The notes under the pieces: model-generated
The model's input: only the letters and a program-made list of their open reading frames with translations
Databases searched by the model: none
What the model was told of the DNA's origin: nothing
Part shown: piece by piece, positions 27,647 to 36,243 of the stretch
Numbering within the stretch: position 1 is the stretch's first letter
How the letters are laid out: each line of letters opens with the position of its first letter
Position numbers and translations under genes: made by a program
From: a virus
Reading direction: 5' to 3' (one strand)
Virus record (IMG/VR): IMGVR_UViG_3300047091_000002
Coordinates: 55,488-119,487 of that record
Length of the DNA: 64,000 nt

Positions 27647-27996
27647 TTAATTGTTCCGTATTGTTTAAGTCTGCCGATGATCTTATCATAACATATCTCT
27701 GAACAGGCAAGAATAGATGCAATTCCCTCTGAATTTTCCTGCTTATAGCATACCCAATCTCGTTCAGAAGAATACTTATTTGCTACAGCCTTAGTACCAA
27801 GTTCAAAAATTCCGCATTCAGCGCAGATAAACATTTTATTTATGTAGGAAAATCTCTCAGGATAAAGAGACCTTATTGTGGTATCTCTAATACCCTCGAA
27901 TTCATCATCCTTTACTAAACCAAATTTAACGTGTGGATGTAAATAATCCGTAATAAATCTGTAGTCATTTTGTAATTTTATATTATCTAAACTCAT
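27643..27996 (-). CDS. Hypothetical protein with Cys pair, 117 aa
   Basis: Start at ATG 27996 (MSLDNIKLQNDYRFITDYLH), after AAGGGGAATT and overlapping the preceding stop; a longer frame to 28095 is not favoured. ICAEC and later Cys suggest metal binding. Not recognised. Confidence 0.6.
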   Translation of the reverse strand: MSLDNIKLQNDYRFITDYLHPHVKFGLVKDDEFEGIRDTTIRSLYPERFSYINKMFICAECGIFELGTKAVANKYSSERDWVCYKQENSEGIASILACSEICYDKIIGRLKQYGTIK

Positions 27997-28184
27997 AATT
28001 CCCCTTTTCCAAACTTTTCCGCCCCTATCTCCAATAAAGTATTCCCTATAGCAGAAAGCGTAACTAATAGAAGAAGAAAGATAATTAGTTCCCAATCCGG
28101 TAAGCCCCCGTCAATACCAAATAATATAATAGTGAAAATAAGGACCGCATCTATAAACCATCTAAGAATTCTATATTTAAACAC
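27993..28184 (-). CDS. Small membrane protein, leaderless GTG start
   Basis: The 63 residues contain two hydrophobic spans (AVLIFTIILFGI and ELIIFLLLLVTLSAIG). The start is GTG at 28184, which coincides with the start of transcription predicted from the perfect promoter 28191-28219. It is the first gene of the leftward block and is coupled (ATGA) to the next. Confidence 0.6.
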   Translation of the reverse strand: MFKYRILRWFIDAVLIFTIILFGIDGGLPDWELIIFLLLLVTLSAIGNTLLEIGAEKFGKGEL

Positions 28185-28190
28185 TATGAT

Positions 28191-28219
28191 ATTATAACAT
28201 AATTAAATTAATTTGTCAA
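28191..28219 (-). promoter_or_regulatory. Perfect sigma70-type promoter of the leftward block
   Basis: Minus strand TTGACA (28219-28214), 17-base spacer, TATAAT (28196-28191), with extended TTGACAAAT. The start of transcription falls on the GTG of the first gene. Confidence 0.85.
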
Positions 28220-29449
28220 GTATTAAAGTGCAATATTTAAAACTTTTGAAAAGTATAGAAAATATATTAGGAAAATATCGAAATGTGTGAAGTGCCTAAT
28301 CTTATCTAATTCTAAATTTCTATCTAAACTTAACAAAATCCAACATTTAGAAAGATTAAAATCGATAAGCATTTATTTAGAGAGACAGTGAAGACTTTTG
28401 ATAAACCTTTCTCGCCACAATACCCTTAATATTTATATATATTTTATATAAGATTAGAGCAATTTATATACCAGGTTGATGTGGCTAGTGAGAACTTTCT
28501 CTTTCAGAGAAAGAGCGTTTTTGTTCCTTTGTTTTCTATACCTTAATCAATACTGACTGGTAGGTAGGTAGAACTACCGTTTGGTAGGTGATTATATATG
28601 TTGATATATATAGAGTTATAAAGCGTTTAGTAGATGATACATAGGTGTGGGAATAAGGTATATATAGTTCTATTATGAAACATAAGAGAATAAATATAAT
28701 AGAATGAATATGTTAGATAAAGCCTAACATATATTTATCTACTACATTTGTAGTTAGTTGCACAATAATGCAGCACTACTCTGCGATGAGAGGGTGTCAT
28801 TTATGTTGAGGTTTTTGATGTTTTTCTAAAAATAGATGTGCAGGAGTATAATGATAAAATCGGGTGCTTAGAAAGATATATAAATATCATAAGTATATGA
28901 TAATAAATAAGATAATGAATAAATAAATATAATAAGATAGACTAGATGCATTGAGAAGTAGACAGAGTATTAGAGTATCATATCTCTATAGCTATATACT
29001 ACTATCTATCTAAGTATAAGAAAATAAAGAAGTAAGTATAATAAAAGAAAATAGATATAAATATCGTAAATATAAGAAAAGAATAGAGATAATAGAAATA
29101 GAGTGAATGTAGACAGTACATATCCTTATCTATTCGGTATATTATATGGTACTAACTAGGAAAGTATATCTATATAGTTTGGTATATGGTTCATGCTGTA
29201 TCTTGTGGCGTGTATAGGGCTATGTAATTGTTATACATCCTTATCTGCTTACTATCTTGTAGAGTGTGCATTGTGATGTGTAAGGCAGTATGATTATACT
29301 GCTATACTCTCTATAGCATGTGCAGTGCATAGATGTTGTTATCTATAGGGTATATCCGTATATGCTATGGTGGGCCAGTGTGTTGTAGCCCTTATATGTC
29401 CTATATAGAGGAATAGTTCTATTGAGCTTGTGTTGTATACGTTTTTATA
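28220..29449. other. AT-rich gene-free divergent region
   Basis: About 1.2 kb without a credible reading frame, dominated by A/T runs and short TATATA or ATAGATA tracts, between the leftward and rightward gene blocks. It holds a hairpin with a T-run at 28495-28522 and a small palindrome near 28709 (ATGTTAG...CCTAACAT). A replication origin or regulatory region is possible, but no iteron array was recognised. Confidence 0.5.
28495..28522 (+). terminator. Hairpin plus T-run in the divergent region
   Basis: CTTTCTCT (28495-28502) pairs with AGAGAAAG (28506-28513), then AGCGTTTTTG. A three-base loop makes it tight. If it is a terminator, a short rightward transcript must start upstream; I found only a weak promoter (TTGATA near 28398). 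Confidence 0.45.
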
Positions 29450-29479
29450 TTGACATTCCCTTATACTCTATGTTATACC
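29450..29479 (+). promoter_or_regulatory. Promoter for the small membrane protein
   Basis: TTGACA at 29450-29455, then TATACC at 29474-29479 preceded by TGT, an extended -10 with an 18-base spacer. It drives the gene at 29518. Confidence 0.55.
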
Positions 29480-29517
29480 CTTTATTCGGTTCTAAATTTT
29501 AGGTTGGAGGGTAGGAA

Positions 29518-29655
29518 ATGAACAATCAGTGTGCAGCAGTTATTCTAGTTTTAGTAGCAATCGTCGTTGTGTGGGGCGATATTCTTATTCATAACAGCAA
29601 GGTGGTAAGGGTGGCAGGTAAGGGTAGCGCAGGCAGTAAGTATAGCAAAAGATAG
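29518..29655 (+). CDS. Small single-span membrane protein, 45 aa
   Basis: A strong Shine-Dalgarno (TTGGAGGGTAGG) precedes the ATG. The first 20 residues (MNNQCAAVILVLVAIVVVWG) are one membrane span and the rest is basic and Gly/Ser-rich. The unit has its own promoter and terminator (29688-29716), so it is probably well expressed. Could be an early host-envelope effector; not recognised. Confidence 0.65.
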   Translation: MNNQCAAVILVLVAIVVVWGDILIHNSKVVRVAGKGSAGSKYSKR

Positions 29656-29687
29656 TTGTAGGTCAATAAATTCTCATCGAATGTATA

Positions 29688-29716
29688 GGCTAGGCTATCG
29701 CAGTCTAGCCTTTTTT
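29688..29716 (+). terminator. Terminator T1 (GGCTAG family)
   Basis: GGCTAGGCT and AGTCTAGCC pair (9 bp with one G-U) around ATCGC, followed by TTTTTT. First of six related terminators between here and 34108. Confidence 0.75.
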
Positions 29717-30310
29717 GTGTCTACTCGACTATTTTAGCTGCGTTAGCTTAAACTGCGTTAGCATCTTTAGTTTGTAAGCCTGTAATTAGTAATGTCTAAT
29801 CTATTAGTATTACAGTATCATCGTTCCTGTAATTCCCTTTTCAGTAAGTCTATATCTCTTGTGTCACACTATATAAGATTTATTTATTTAGTGTATAAGG
29901 TTTATATAGAAAACCGGGGATTTATCGCATTATCGGACTCAAGTTAAGTTGTTCATTCTAAAGGTAGTTAGGGGAAGTGCAAAAAAGGGTATACCGCAGT
30001 ACCCTCTACATCTGGGCTTTGATGAGTCTACTATATTAGTTTCTATCAGTTACAAGGGTTTCAACAGGAAAAGGGCAAGTTGTGGAAAACTCGTTACAGG
30101 GCATCCTAGAGCGTTTTTTCTGGCATTATAGTTGCTTCGCGTGTGCGCGTTCTATTCTACTCTATTTCGAGATAATAAGATGTAATTTGTAAAACAGGAT
30201 ATATCTCTTACAAAGTAGTTTGTAAGTATCTATCAAGAGTACAGAGGTTACTTCAAGTTCCTTGAGCAAGTGCTATGCCAATTATTTTTATATATTCCTT
30301 TATTTTTTGC
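29717..30310. other. Intergenic region without a supported gene
   Basis: A 60-codon frame starting with TTG at 29949 has no Shine-Dalgarno and no recognisable sequence; I do not accept it. A partly palindromic stretch (GTAAT...ATTAC near 29783-29814) may be structured. Otherwise I see nothing. Confidence 0.4.
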
Positions 30311-30338
30311 TTGACATTAGTTTGAATCTGTAGATAAT
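30311..30338 (+). promoter_or_regulatory. Promoter upstream of leader RNA
   Basis: TTGACA at 30311-30316 and GATAAT at 30333-30338 with 16-base spacing. Transcription would start near 30345. Confidence 0.65.
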
Positions 30339-30344
30339 AGGGGC

Positions 30345-30610
30345 TGTCGCAGGAAAGCGGCAAAATCGAGCAAGGCGCGGGGAGCGCAAGGATTTGAATA
30401 AACCAAGTGGCTTGCGCGATTAACTCGAAAGGGTGAAAGGCAAGTTTAGAATAAAGGTTTGTAACTTGCGAAGTTGTTTACTGGCTAGACTTTGATTCGC
30501 TTAGATGTTCGATTCTAACCGATGAAATCCGCAAGTAAAAGATAGATAAAATGCAACCAGTATCTACAGTATTTAATAAAAGAAAAGGCTAGGCGCAAGT
30601 CTAGCCTTTT
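30345..30610 (+). ncRNA. Structured leader RNA or independent ncRNA, about 265 nt
   Basis: No reading frame is seen between the promoter and a 10-bp terminator hairpin (30583-30610). The RNA is richer in G and C than its flanks and has visible helices: GTCGC/GCGGC with a six-base loop at the 5' end and GCAAGTT (30440-30446) with AACTTGC (30463-30469). The terminator ends ten bases before the next gene, so the element could be a riboswitch-like attenuator of that operon, or a free-standing RNA. It does not match tmRNA or RNase P by eye. Confidence 0.55.
30583..30610 (+). terminator. Terminator T2 (GGCTAG family)
   Basis: AAAAGGCTAG pairs perfectly with CTAGCCTTTT around GCGCAAGT. It ends the leader RNA immediately before the 63-residue gene. 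Confidence 0.75.
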
Positions 30611-30619
30611 GGGGTTGTT

Positions 30620-30811
30620 ATGGTCAAAAGTGAGATCAAAAGAGGGATGCGAGTATATGATTGCCGGTCAATGCGATATGGTATCGTATTGGCGGTTTTT
30701 TCTTCTAGTGTGAAACTGAGACTTGAGGATAGACAAGGCGAGGTTAGAAAGTATCCTCTTGAGACTGTTTCCTCAGTTTCGACTATAAGTAAAGAGAGGG
30801 TAATTCTATGA
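30620..30811 (+). CDS. Small SH3-like protein, 63 aa
   Basis: The compact beta sequence (RGMRVYDCRSMRYGIVLAVF) resembles small KOW/SH3-type barrels that bind nucleic acid or protein. The start lies ten bases after terminator T2. It overlaps the next gene by four bases. The function is not recognised. Confidence 0.55.
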   Translation: MVKSEIKRGMRVYDCRSMRYGIVLAVFSSSVKLRLEDRQGEVRKYPLETVSSVSTISKERVIL

Positions 30812-31836
30812 ATAAAAATGCTAGAAAAAAGGCATATAAGGCGAGTGAAGAAAAGAGCTTGCATACTCGCAAGATAGTACCCTCAGAGGGTATATCAGCT
30901 ATTTTAGTTGATAAGCAAGTAGCGGCAAGCATAAAGCGAATAGTAAATGATAAGGTAGATACCGCGCTACTTCGTGAGCGCATAGGGCTATTTTCTCGAT
31001 TAGATAAGATTAGTTTTGAATCTTCTTTCGCTTTGCAAGTAAAATCACTTAAGGTAATATTATTTGCCTCAGATGGTTCGAGTAGGCGTATCGGAGCGGG
31101 AAGGCGTAATGATGTACTTAGTATGTCTTATAAGCCTAATGCGGGTTCGCATCAAAGGGGTGATACGCACAGGCGAGAATGGACAGAGCTTAAAAAACTA
31201 AATGTTCATACACCCTCTAAGCTCTTAACCCGCTCTGCTCTAATAGATGCAGAGTTTTTGACTGCTAGGGTGGAAGGCAAATTGATTGAATTTTTATCGG
31301 GATCAATGAGGGCAATTACCCTTGCCACTTCGGGCAATAACGTAGCGGTATCGGGAAGTCAATATAATGACTTTCAATTAATTCGCAAACGCAAGGGCAA
31401 TAAGCAATTAGCAAGCAAGTCGGATGCGGGGGGATTTGTATATCACTCCAAATTTGAATATAGCGGACCTATTAACGCAGAAGGGGAACGGGGAACCATA
31501 ATCGGTATCCCTGCTGGCAGGCGTAAATTTGATAAAGAAGGTAATAAAATTGAGTACGCCAGCGATGAACCAGAATTGCCTGTTGATTTATCAACTAAAA
31601 CTATCCCTGAATCTAAATCAAGGGTGGGCAACGCAAGGAAAGAAATTCGATTTGGCAAGGCTGATACCCGCAAACCGGCGGTGGGGGCTGATCCTGCGAA
31701 GTTAGATTATTATCGCAGAATAGATAAAGAATCGGCTTTGCGCGAATCAAAATTGATTGTAGCGTCACTTGTTGCGCGTTCTTCAATCGAGATTGTTTTA
31801 ACTCTTTTAGCTACTCAAATTAACCTATTTGAGTAA
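30808..31836 (+). CDS. Basic hypothetical protein, 342 aa
   Basis: A strongly basic protein (MNKNARKKAYKASEEKSLHT), probably nucleic-acid associated. No motif is recognised. It overlaps the preceding gene (ATGA) and is ended by terminator T3, so the two form one unit, probably under the promoter at 30311. A possible early DNA-binding protein. Confidence 0.6.
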   Translation: MNKNARKKAYKASEEKSLHTRKIVPSEGISAILVDKQVAASIKRIVNDKVDTALLRERIGLFSRLDKISFESSFALQVKSLKVILFASDGSSRRIGAGRRNDVLSMSYKPNAGSHQRGDTHRREWTELKKLNVHTPSKLLTRSALIDAEFLTARVEGKLIEFLSGSMRAITLATSGNNVAVSGSQYNDFQLIRKRKGNKQLASKSDAGGFVYHSKFEYSGPINAEGERGTIIGIPAGRRKFDKEGNKIEYASDEPELPVDLSTKTIPESKSRVGNARKEIRFGKADTRKPAVGADPAKLDYYRRIDKESALRESKLIVASLVARSSIEIVLTLLATQINLFE

Positions 31837-31888
31837 ATGTTGCGATAGTCTCTAAAGAGTCAGTTAGTACAGTAGAATACCCTCTCTT

Positions 31889-31921
31889 ATGCCTAGACTC
31901 TTAAATGAGTCTAGGCATTTT
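31889..31921 (+). terminator. Terminator T3 (CTAGRC family)
   Basis: ATGCCTAGACTC and GAGTCTAGGCAT form a perfect 12-bp stem around TTAAAT, followed by TTTT. Confidence 0.8.
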
Positions 31922-31967
31922 GTATTGAGTAGTCCTTTGATTACTCTAATTTAACTTAAAAAGGAAA

Positions 31968-32975
31968 ATGAACCCTATGACTAATGAAGTGAACAACTTA
32001 ACAGATGCAAGCGCATCTGAGGTAACTAACAATGCAACAGAACAGAAGAAAACTCCTAAACCAGCGAAGCAAGTAACCCAATCTCAACCTAGCCTGATGG
32101 AACGGGCTATCGGATATTGCAGGCAGCTTGATAAAGAAATCAAGAGAGAGGGGAAGGCTGGCGCAGGGATTAGCCGCGATGCGGCGATTGCAGAGACTCA
32201 AGAGAGTATGCGGTTGATGTTTGCAATTACCGTGCTAGGTACTTTCGCGACTGTCGCAAAGCTTTTCAGGCAATATCACACTAGACTCAAATCAGAGGTA
32301 GAAAACTTTGATGAAGGTCTATTCTGGAAGGATGATAAGATTGCTCAAGAGATAATCAACCGGGCATCAAGCTCGATTGATACTGAGCTTAACGGTACGC
32401 CTAAATTGACTAAAGAGGGCACTGTTAAATACAAGCGTGATAAGGTAGTGTCACGCCTAGCTAACATAGTTGCCCCCTTGATTCAATTAGGAATTAGGTC
32501 AGAGGATATTATGCTACGTCTAATGCTCAAGATGAAATTGGACTCTAGCGCCGATTTCGCAAAAGCATTAGATACGGTAGTTAGAGGGTGTGAATTGTTT
32601 CGTCCGGTTTACTCAGCCGTGCGGTATCTCAAATATGCGGGTCTAATTGTTGCAAAGAAGGAAGATAAACAGCAAGAATTTGACTTGTACAGAGTGATTG
32701 CGAATCGGGCTGACATTGATGGATTGACAAGTCAAGGGGCTGCAAATGCGCTTAATGATGTAGTCAATACCGCGTATCAGTTTTTTACAAAAGAGCCGTC
32801 GAAGATACTTACTCCTGAGCAAGTTGCGTTCGTAGTGGAACAAGTAAATGCTCATAACGCAGGAGTTAGAGCGAGAATTCAGAAGGGAGAGAAGAAAGCG
32901 GACATCCCTAGCCTGTTGTGGGAAAATGTCAAGCTGGCAAAGTCTAACGCCGCGAGCGCTGGCACAAATGCGTAA
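31968..32975 (+). CDS. Hypothetical protein, 335 aa
   Basis: ATG at 31968, or 31977, which has better spacing from AAGGA. A Thr/Ala/Lys-rich tail-like N-terminus (about 45 residues) is followed by mostly helical sequence with conserved-looking QESMRLMFAITVLGTF and CELFRPVYSAVRYLKYAG. It has its own terminator on each side. Not recognised; perhaps an abundant early protein. Confidence 0.6.
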   Translation: MNPMTNEVNNLTDASASEVTNNATEQKKTPKPAKQVTQSQPSLMERAIGYCRQLDKEIKREGKAGAGISRDAAIAETQESMRLMFAITVLGTFATVAKLFRQYHTRLKSEVENFDEGLFWKDDKIAQEIINRASSSIDTELNGTPKLTKEGTVKYKRDKVVSRLANIVAPLIQLGIRSEDIMLRLMLKMKLDSSADFAKALDTVVRGCELFRPVYSAVRYLKYAGLIVAKKEDKQQEFDLYRVIANRADIDGLTSQGAANALNDVVNTAYQFFTKEPSKILTPEQVAFVVEQVNAHNAGVRARIQKGEKKADIPSLLWENVKLAKSNAASAGTNA

Positions 32976-33010
32976 GTAATCAAGGGTAAATCACTACAAG
33001 TAGACCGTTT

Positions 33011-33042
33011 AAGGTTAGGTACTGAGAAGTATCTAGCCTTTT
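33011..33042 (+). terminator. Terminator T4 (GGTTAG family)
   Basis: AAGGTTAGGTAC pairs with GTATCTAGCCTT (12 bp with G-U pairs) around TGAGAA, followed by TTTTG. Confidence 0.7.
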
Positions 33043-33220
33043 GCGGTTGAATAGTTTGATTGAATGCTCCCGTTTAGGCGATACTTTGCAACAACTAAGC
33101 AACAAGTCTAAGTTGAATTCTAGCTATAGGTTACGAATAAGTTAACTAGATAGCAGATTCTAAAATGATTAGTTTGTGTGCGGGTATCGCCTATTACTAA
33201 ATTAGTGAAGGAGGAAGAGT

Positions 33221-33367
33221 ATGCCTGAGAACTTTGAAAGCAGTTTAGTATCTGAATTTACTCAAAACTGGATTGACGATCTACAGGCTAAGATTAAAGC
33301 AAAAGGACTCAATCCAAATATGGTTAGGTACGTATGCGAAGATTGCGACCAGAATTCTTACGCATAA
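33221..33367 (+). CDS. Small protein with Cys pair, 48 aa
   Basis: GGAGGAAGAG precedes ATG 33221. The product is acidic and ends YVCEDCDQNSYA; one CxxC could bind zinc as a dimer. The motif ACTAAATTAGT lies at 33196-33206, just before the Shine-Dalgarno. Confidence 0.6.
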   Translation: MPENFESSLVSEFTQNWIDDLQAKIKAKGLNPNMVRYVCEDCDQNSYA

Positions 33368-33425
33368 GGGGGGTAAGCTATGAAACCAAGCTGCGGGGTT
33401 TTAATTTCTGACTAACAGAATAAAA

Positions 33426-33451
33426 TGTAGAGGGTAACAGTACCCTCTACA
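33426..33451 (-). terminator. Terminator of the leftward nuclease gene
   Basis: TGTAGAGGGTA and TACCCTCTACA form a perfect 11-bp stem around a four-base loop, overlapping the stop at 33447. In the leftward direction TTTTATT follows. Confidence 0.75.
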
Positions 33452-33866
33452 TAACATCAAAATTTGAAGGTATATACATAATTTCGTTTTTATTATCGGG
33501 AAAGACTAACGCCAAAACATCGTATTTAGTTGTATTTACTGGCTTTGCATAGGTTATCTTTCCCTTATGAGATATTCTTGCGGTTTTAATTTCTATTCTA
33601 TAGAGTTGGTCATTTTTTTGCGCTATGATGTCAGCAGAACAAGACGGGGAAACAGCCCTAAAAACCTCGAACCCTCTATGAAGTAGATCAGCGCACACTA
33701 TTAACTCGGACGCAGCCCCCGTACTAGCTGGCGTACTGGCAGATATTGTAAGCGGTTTAGGAAGCGCGTAACTTAGAGATTTACACTTTTTAGTACAAAA
33801 AAGTTGTCGGTATTTATATACAGATTTGTATTGCTTACCGCAATTTTTACAAGATTTGTAAAACAT
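33447..33866 (-). CDS. PD-(D/E)XK endonuclease with zinc finger
   Basis: The 139-residue protein begins with a zinc-binding motif (Cys6, Cys9, Cys24, Cys28) and continues with TGAASELIVCADLLHRGFEV, then SADIIA (Asp79) and IEIKTA (Glu92, Lys94). This glutamate, D, ExK order is the PD-(D/E)XK nuclease core as in group I-intron-associated and Holliday-resolvase-like enzymes. It is transcribed against its neighbours from its own promoter (start at the ATG, so leaderless) to its own terminator. A mobile (homing-type) nuclease is likely. Confidence 0.75.
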   Translation of the reverse strand: MFYKSCKNCGKQYKSVYKYRQLFCTKKCKSLSYALPKPLTISASTPASTGAASELIVCADLLHRGFEVFRAVSPSCSADIIAQKNDQLYRIEIKTARISHKGKITYAKPVNTTKYDVLALVFPDNKNEIMYIPSNFDVM

Positions 33867-33872
33867 TTTAAT

Positions 33873-33901
33873 ATTTTATCACAGTTACAGCGATTTGTCA
33901 A
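33873..33901 (-). promoter_or_regulatory. Promoter of the leftward nuclease gene
   Basis: Minus strand TTGACA (33901-33896), 17-base spacer, TAAAAT (33878-33873), with extended TTGACAAAT. The predicted transcript starts at the ATG (33866). Confidence 0.75.
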
Positions 33902-33918
33902 ATACGTTTGGGACATCT

Positions 33919-33950
33919 AGGCAAGGTATCTAATACGGTATCTTGCCTTT
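33919..33950 (+). terminator. Terminator T5 (GGCAAG family)
   Basis: GGCAAGGTATC pairs with GGTATCTTGCC around TAATAC, followed by TTT. It resembles T6 and its flank (GCTAGGTT) is also repeated. Confidence 0.65.
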
Positions 33951-34077
33951 AAGCATTGCTAGGTTTGTTTGTAGGTTAGTTACTAATGAAAGTGAGGTAT
34001 CTATATGCTGCCCTAGATAATCTGCGGTTGCGAGATTAAAAAGGCATACAAACAAAGAATACAATTTTAACGCAATT

Positions 34078-34108
34078 GGCAAGGTGGATTTATTCTATCT
34101 TGCCTTTT
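34078..34108 (+). terminator. Terminator T6 (GGCAAG family)
   Basis: GGCAAGGTGGA pairs with TCTATCTTGCC and is followed by TTTTG. It directly precedes the giant structured RNA region. The 125 bases between T5 and T6 hold no credible gene. Confidence 0.65.
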
Positions 34109-34109
34109 G

Positions 34110-35832
34110 CTGTCGCTAGGTTCGATTTTAAGAGGTTTTTACTTCTAGAATGAATCTTTCCTAGTCTAAGGCGCAACGATTCGTTAAAAACGATTCTAGC
34201 GCATTTATTAACATACTCTATGCCTATAGATATTTTCTAGGGTATAGGGTTTAACCGATTCTGCAATATCGGAAAAATTGCAATGCTAAACACTCTTTAT
34301 CGAAGTGGCGGAAAGCACGTTAGCGGGACGCTGACCCTTATTCGCAAGCATTATAAGTAAATCGGTTATGTCAGAGTAACGAGTCAGATCAATGACGTTC
34401 AACACAATTGACTGTGATATTTGACTTGCTGATTAATCCATTAGCGACGTATAGGGCAAGGGCTGATTACGTTAAGCTATAAAGTTTTGTTATTGACCGG
34501 AGATGACCGAGGCCACATTGTAAAATGAGGGTACACGCTACCTCCCAACGCAGTGACGAAGGAAAACTGCGTTCAAGATGCGACGAAAGCACCTTGTCTC
34601 AATAACAAATCAGGCAATACCCGTGAAGTGGTGGAGTAGTCGGTTCTAGGTTGGAAGTAGAAGGAAACTTCTATATAATATCTAGTGACGCTGGCAAAGA
34701 GTGGCAGAGGGAAATTAAATATAAATTTTCTTTATAGGGGCTGCCCTTCCTAGCTATAGGGTTTAACCCGTCGTAAGTAGTATAAAAAACGACAAGATAC
34801 AGCCGTCACTTTAGGTTCCTAGAACATAGACAAAATTACATAGACAGGATTTCGTGAATGCTATGGCTACTCACGAAACTAGGGACTTTTATTCCTAGTA
34901 GTACGAGATTGACGACCGGGGCGTGTCTCATTTAGCAATCGGTATGTTTATTATAGAGAATTGCATATTGAGCGTGTGAACGTGTGTGTCGTCAACCGAA
35001 CGGCTACCTTATGTGATAGTTAAAAAAGCCTAGTCAGATAGTCCAATAGATGTAAAACTGCGTAATCACGGAGTACCGACTGGTACTCTAGCTGGCAAAA
35101 CCTTAGTGAGATATGTAATTGAGCATATCAAAACTCTTTGTACCTAGTTTCGTGGTCGTTGCGCGTTCTTTTTTGTAGCATCATGCGAGGATAAAAAAGA
35201 ACAAGTTTAAGAAACCTACGCAGTTTTACTAAATTAGTCAATCGTGAAATCTTCGTGATTCCAGATAACATGCTGGGCGAGATTACTCGTTGCTATAACT
35301 CATAGTGTGACGAGACTCGATAAATGATTGACTAATTTAGTCACATCGAGCGATAATAGAGTATATAACTCTGGAGCTTGGACCTAATCACTGACGATAA
35401 ACTCTATGATTAGCGGGTAGAACGCGAATGCCCGAATAGCCGATAGCTGCGGATCAATTGTAATGGATAGTCATCAAGGATTTTCCACCTCTTAAACTCC
35501 TGGATTCTCCGTATACATCCCCATATGACTATCTGTTTCAGTTGATCCATATGCGACGAAGGCTTAATTTGCGCGTCGTTTCTTGATTCATCTAAAAGAA
35601 ACGTTACAACCAGATGACAACCTACCTTAGATTATTCTCTATTAACCTCAAAGTTCCCTGTAATGCAGTCTCAAAGTTCCTTAGCGATTTGAAAAGACAT
35701 TTCGGATAGATTTATTCTATCGGAATTAACGATAAACGATTACAGTGATTTGAGTACAATTCAGATAACTATATTAGTTATTGGAGCTAACGACAAGTTA
35801 ATATGGTAATTTAAGGTAGGTTGAAAGATAAT
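34110..35832 (+). ncRNA. Giant structured non-coding RNA region
   Basis: About 1.7 kb without any credible reading frame contains many perfect complementary pairs in one orientation: 34486-34496 with 34599-34609 (11 bp), 34547-34554 with 34566-34573 (8), 34684-34690 with 34804-34810 (7), 34850-34857 with 34871-34878 (8), 34909-34916 with 34988-34995 (8), 35054-35064 with 35217-35227 (11), 35165-35174 with 35193-35202 (10), 35228-35243 with 35326-35341 (16), 35466-35474 with 35525-35533 (9), and 35619-35629 with 35812-35822 (11). Helices abut and nest like a folded RNA, and the last closes just before a tRNA. Large ornate RNAs beside phage tRNAs (GOLLD, ROOL) are known; membership is unproven. 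A boxA-like CACTCTTTA lies at 34290-34298. Strand is inferred from the tRNA. The ends are approximate. Confidence 0.8.
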
Positions 35833-35834
35833 TT

Positions 35835-35907
35835 GGGGCTATGGACAAGTGGTTAAGTCGTTTCCCTTTCAAGGAAAAGATCGAGGGTTCAAATCCCTCT
35901 AGCCCTA
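35835..35907 (+). tRNA. tRNA-Glu (UUC)
   Basis: The full cloverleaf is present: acceptor GGGGCTA/TAGCCCT, D stem GAC/GTC, anticodon stem TTTCC/GGAAA with loop CTTTCAA (anticodon TTC), and T arm GAGGG-TTCAAAT-CCCTC. Discriminator A, no encoded CCA. It begins twelve bases after the last helix of the giant RNA and is probably cut from the same transcript. Confidence 0.95.
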
Positions 35908-35956
35908 CATAATATCGAAAATAGATTTTTAGAAAAACAATAGAAAGGCATCACCA

Positions 35957-36106
35957 ATGATTTCAACAGTACAGGAATTAATTGATCAATTGAAAAAATT
36001 TGATCCGTTGGCAAAACCGATGATCTACAATCCCAACATGGAATGCGATGAGGAAATACACGCCATAACAGCATTTCCCCAAGAGAATGTTGTTATTTTA
36101 GATTAA
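35957..36106 (+). CDS. Small acidic protein, 49 aa
   Basis: MISTVQELIDQLKKFDPLAK, a common kind of short phage protein. AAAGG lies upstream. Its stop overlaps the next ATG (TAATG). It opens the block behind the tRNA, which is somewhat richer in G and C than what follows. Confidence 0.6.
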   Translation: MISTVQELIDQLKKFDPLAKPMIYNPNMECDEEIHAITAFPQENVVILD

Positions 36107-36228
36107 TGACTTGGAAAAAAGAGGTTGATTCTGTGAGCGCAAGCTTATACGGAAATTACAGCATTGAAAGCTTAAAAAGAATTCATACTGGTTCGCGCCT
36201 AGTGTGTCTTTCGATAGGTTCTGCGTAA
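36106..36228 (+). CDS. Small basic protein, 40 aa
   Basis: MTWKKEVDSVSASLYGNYSI, start overlapping the previous stop. Not recognised. Confidence 0.45.
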   Translation: MTWKKEVDSVSASLYGNYSIESLKRIHTGSRLVCLSIGSA

Positions 36229-36243
36229 AACTTGGAGGTTTTA

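Noticed and set aside
29949-30131. 60-codon frame with a TTG start
   Set aside because: No Shine-Dalgarno, no promoter at the right distance, and no recognisable composition; left as intergenic.
30345-30610. tmRNA or RNase P RNA
   Set aside because: The GGGGCTG start has no pairing CAGCCCC end, no tag frame, and the conserved RNase P segments are absent.
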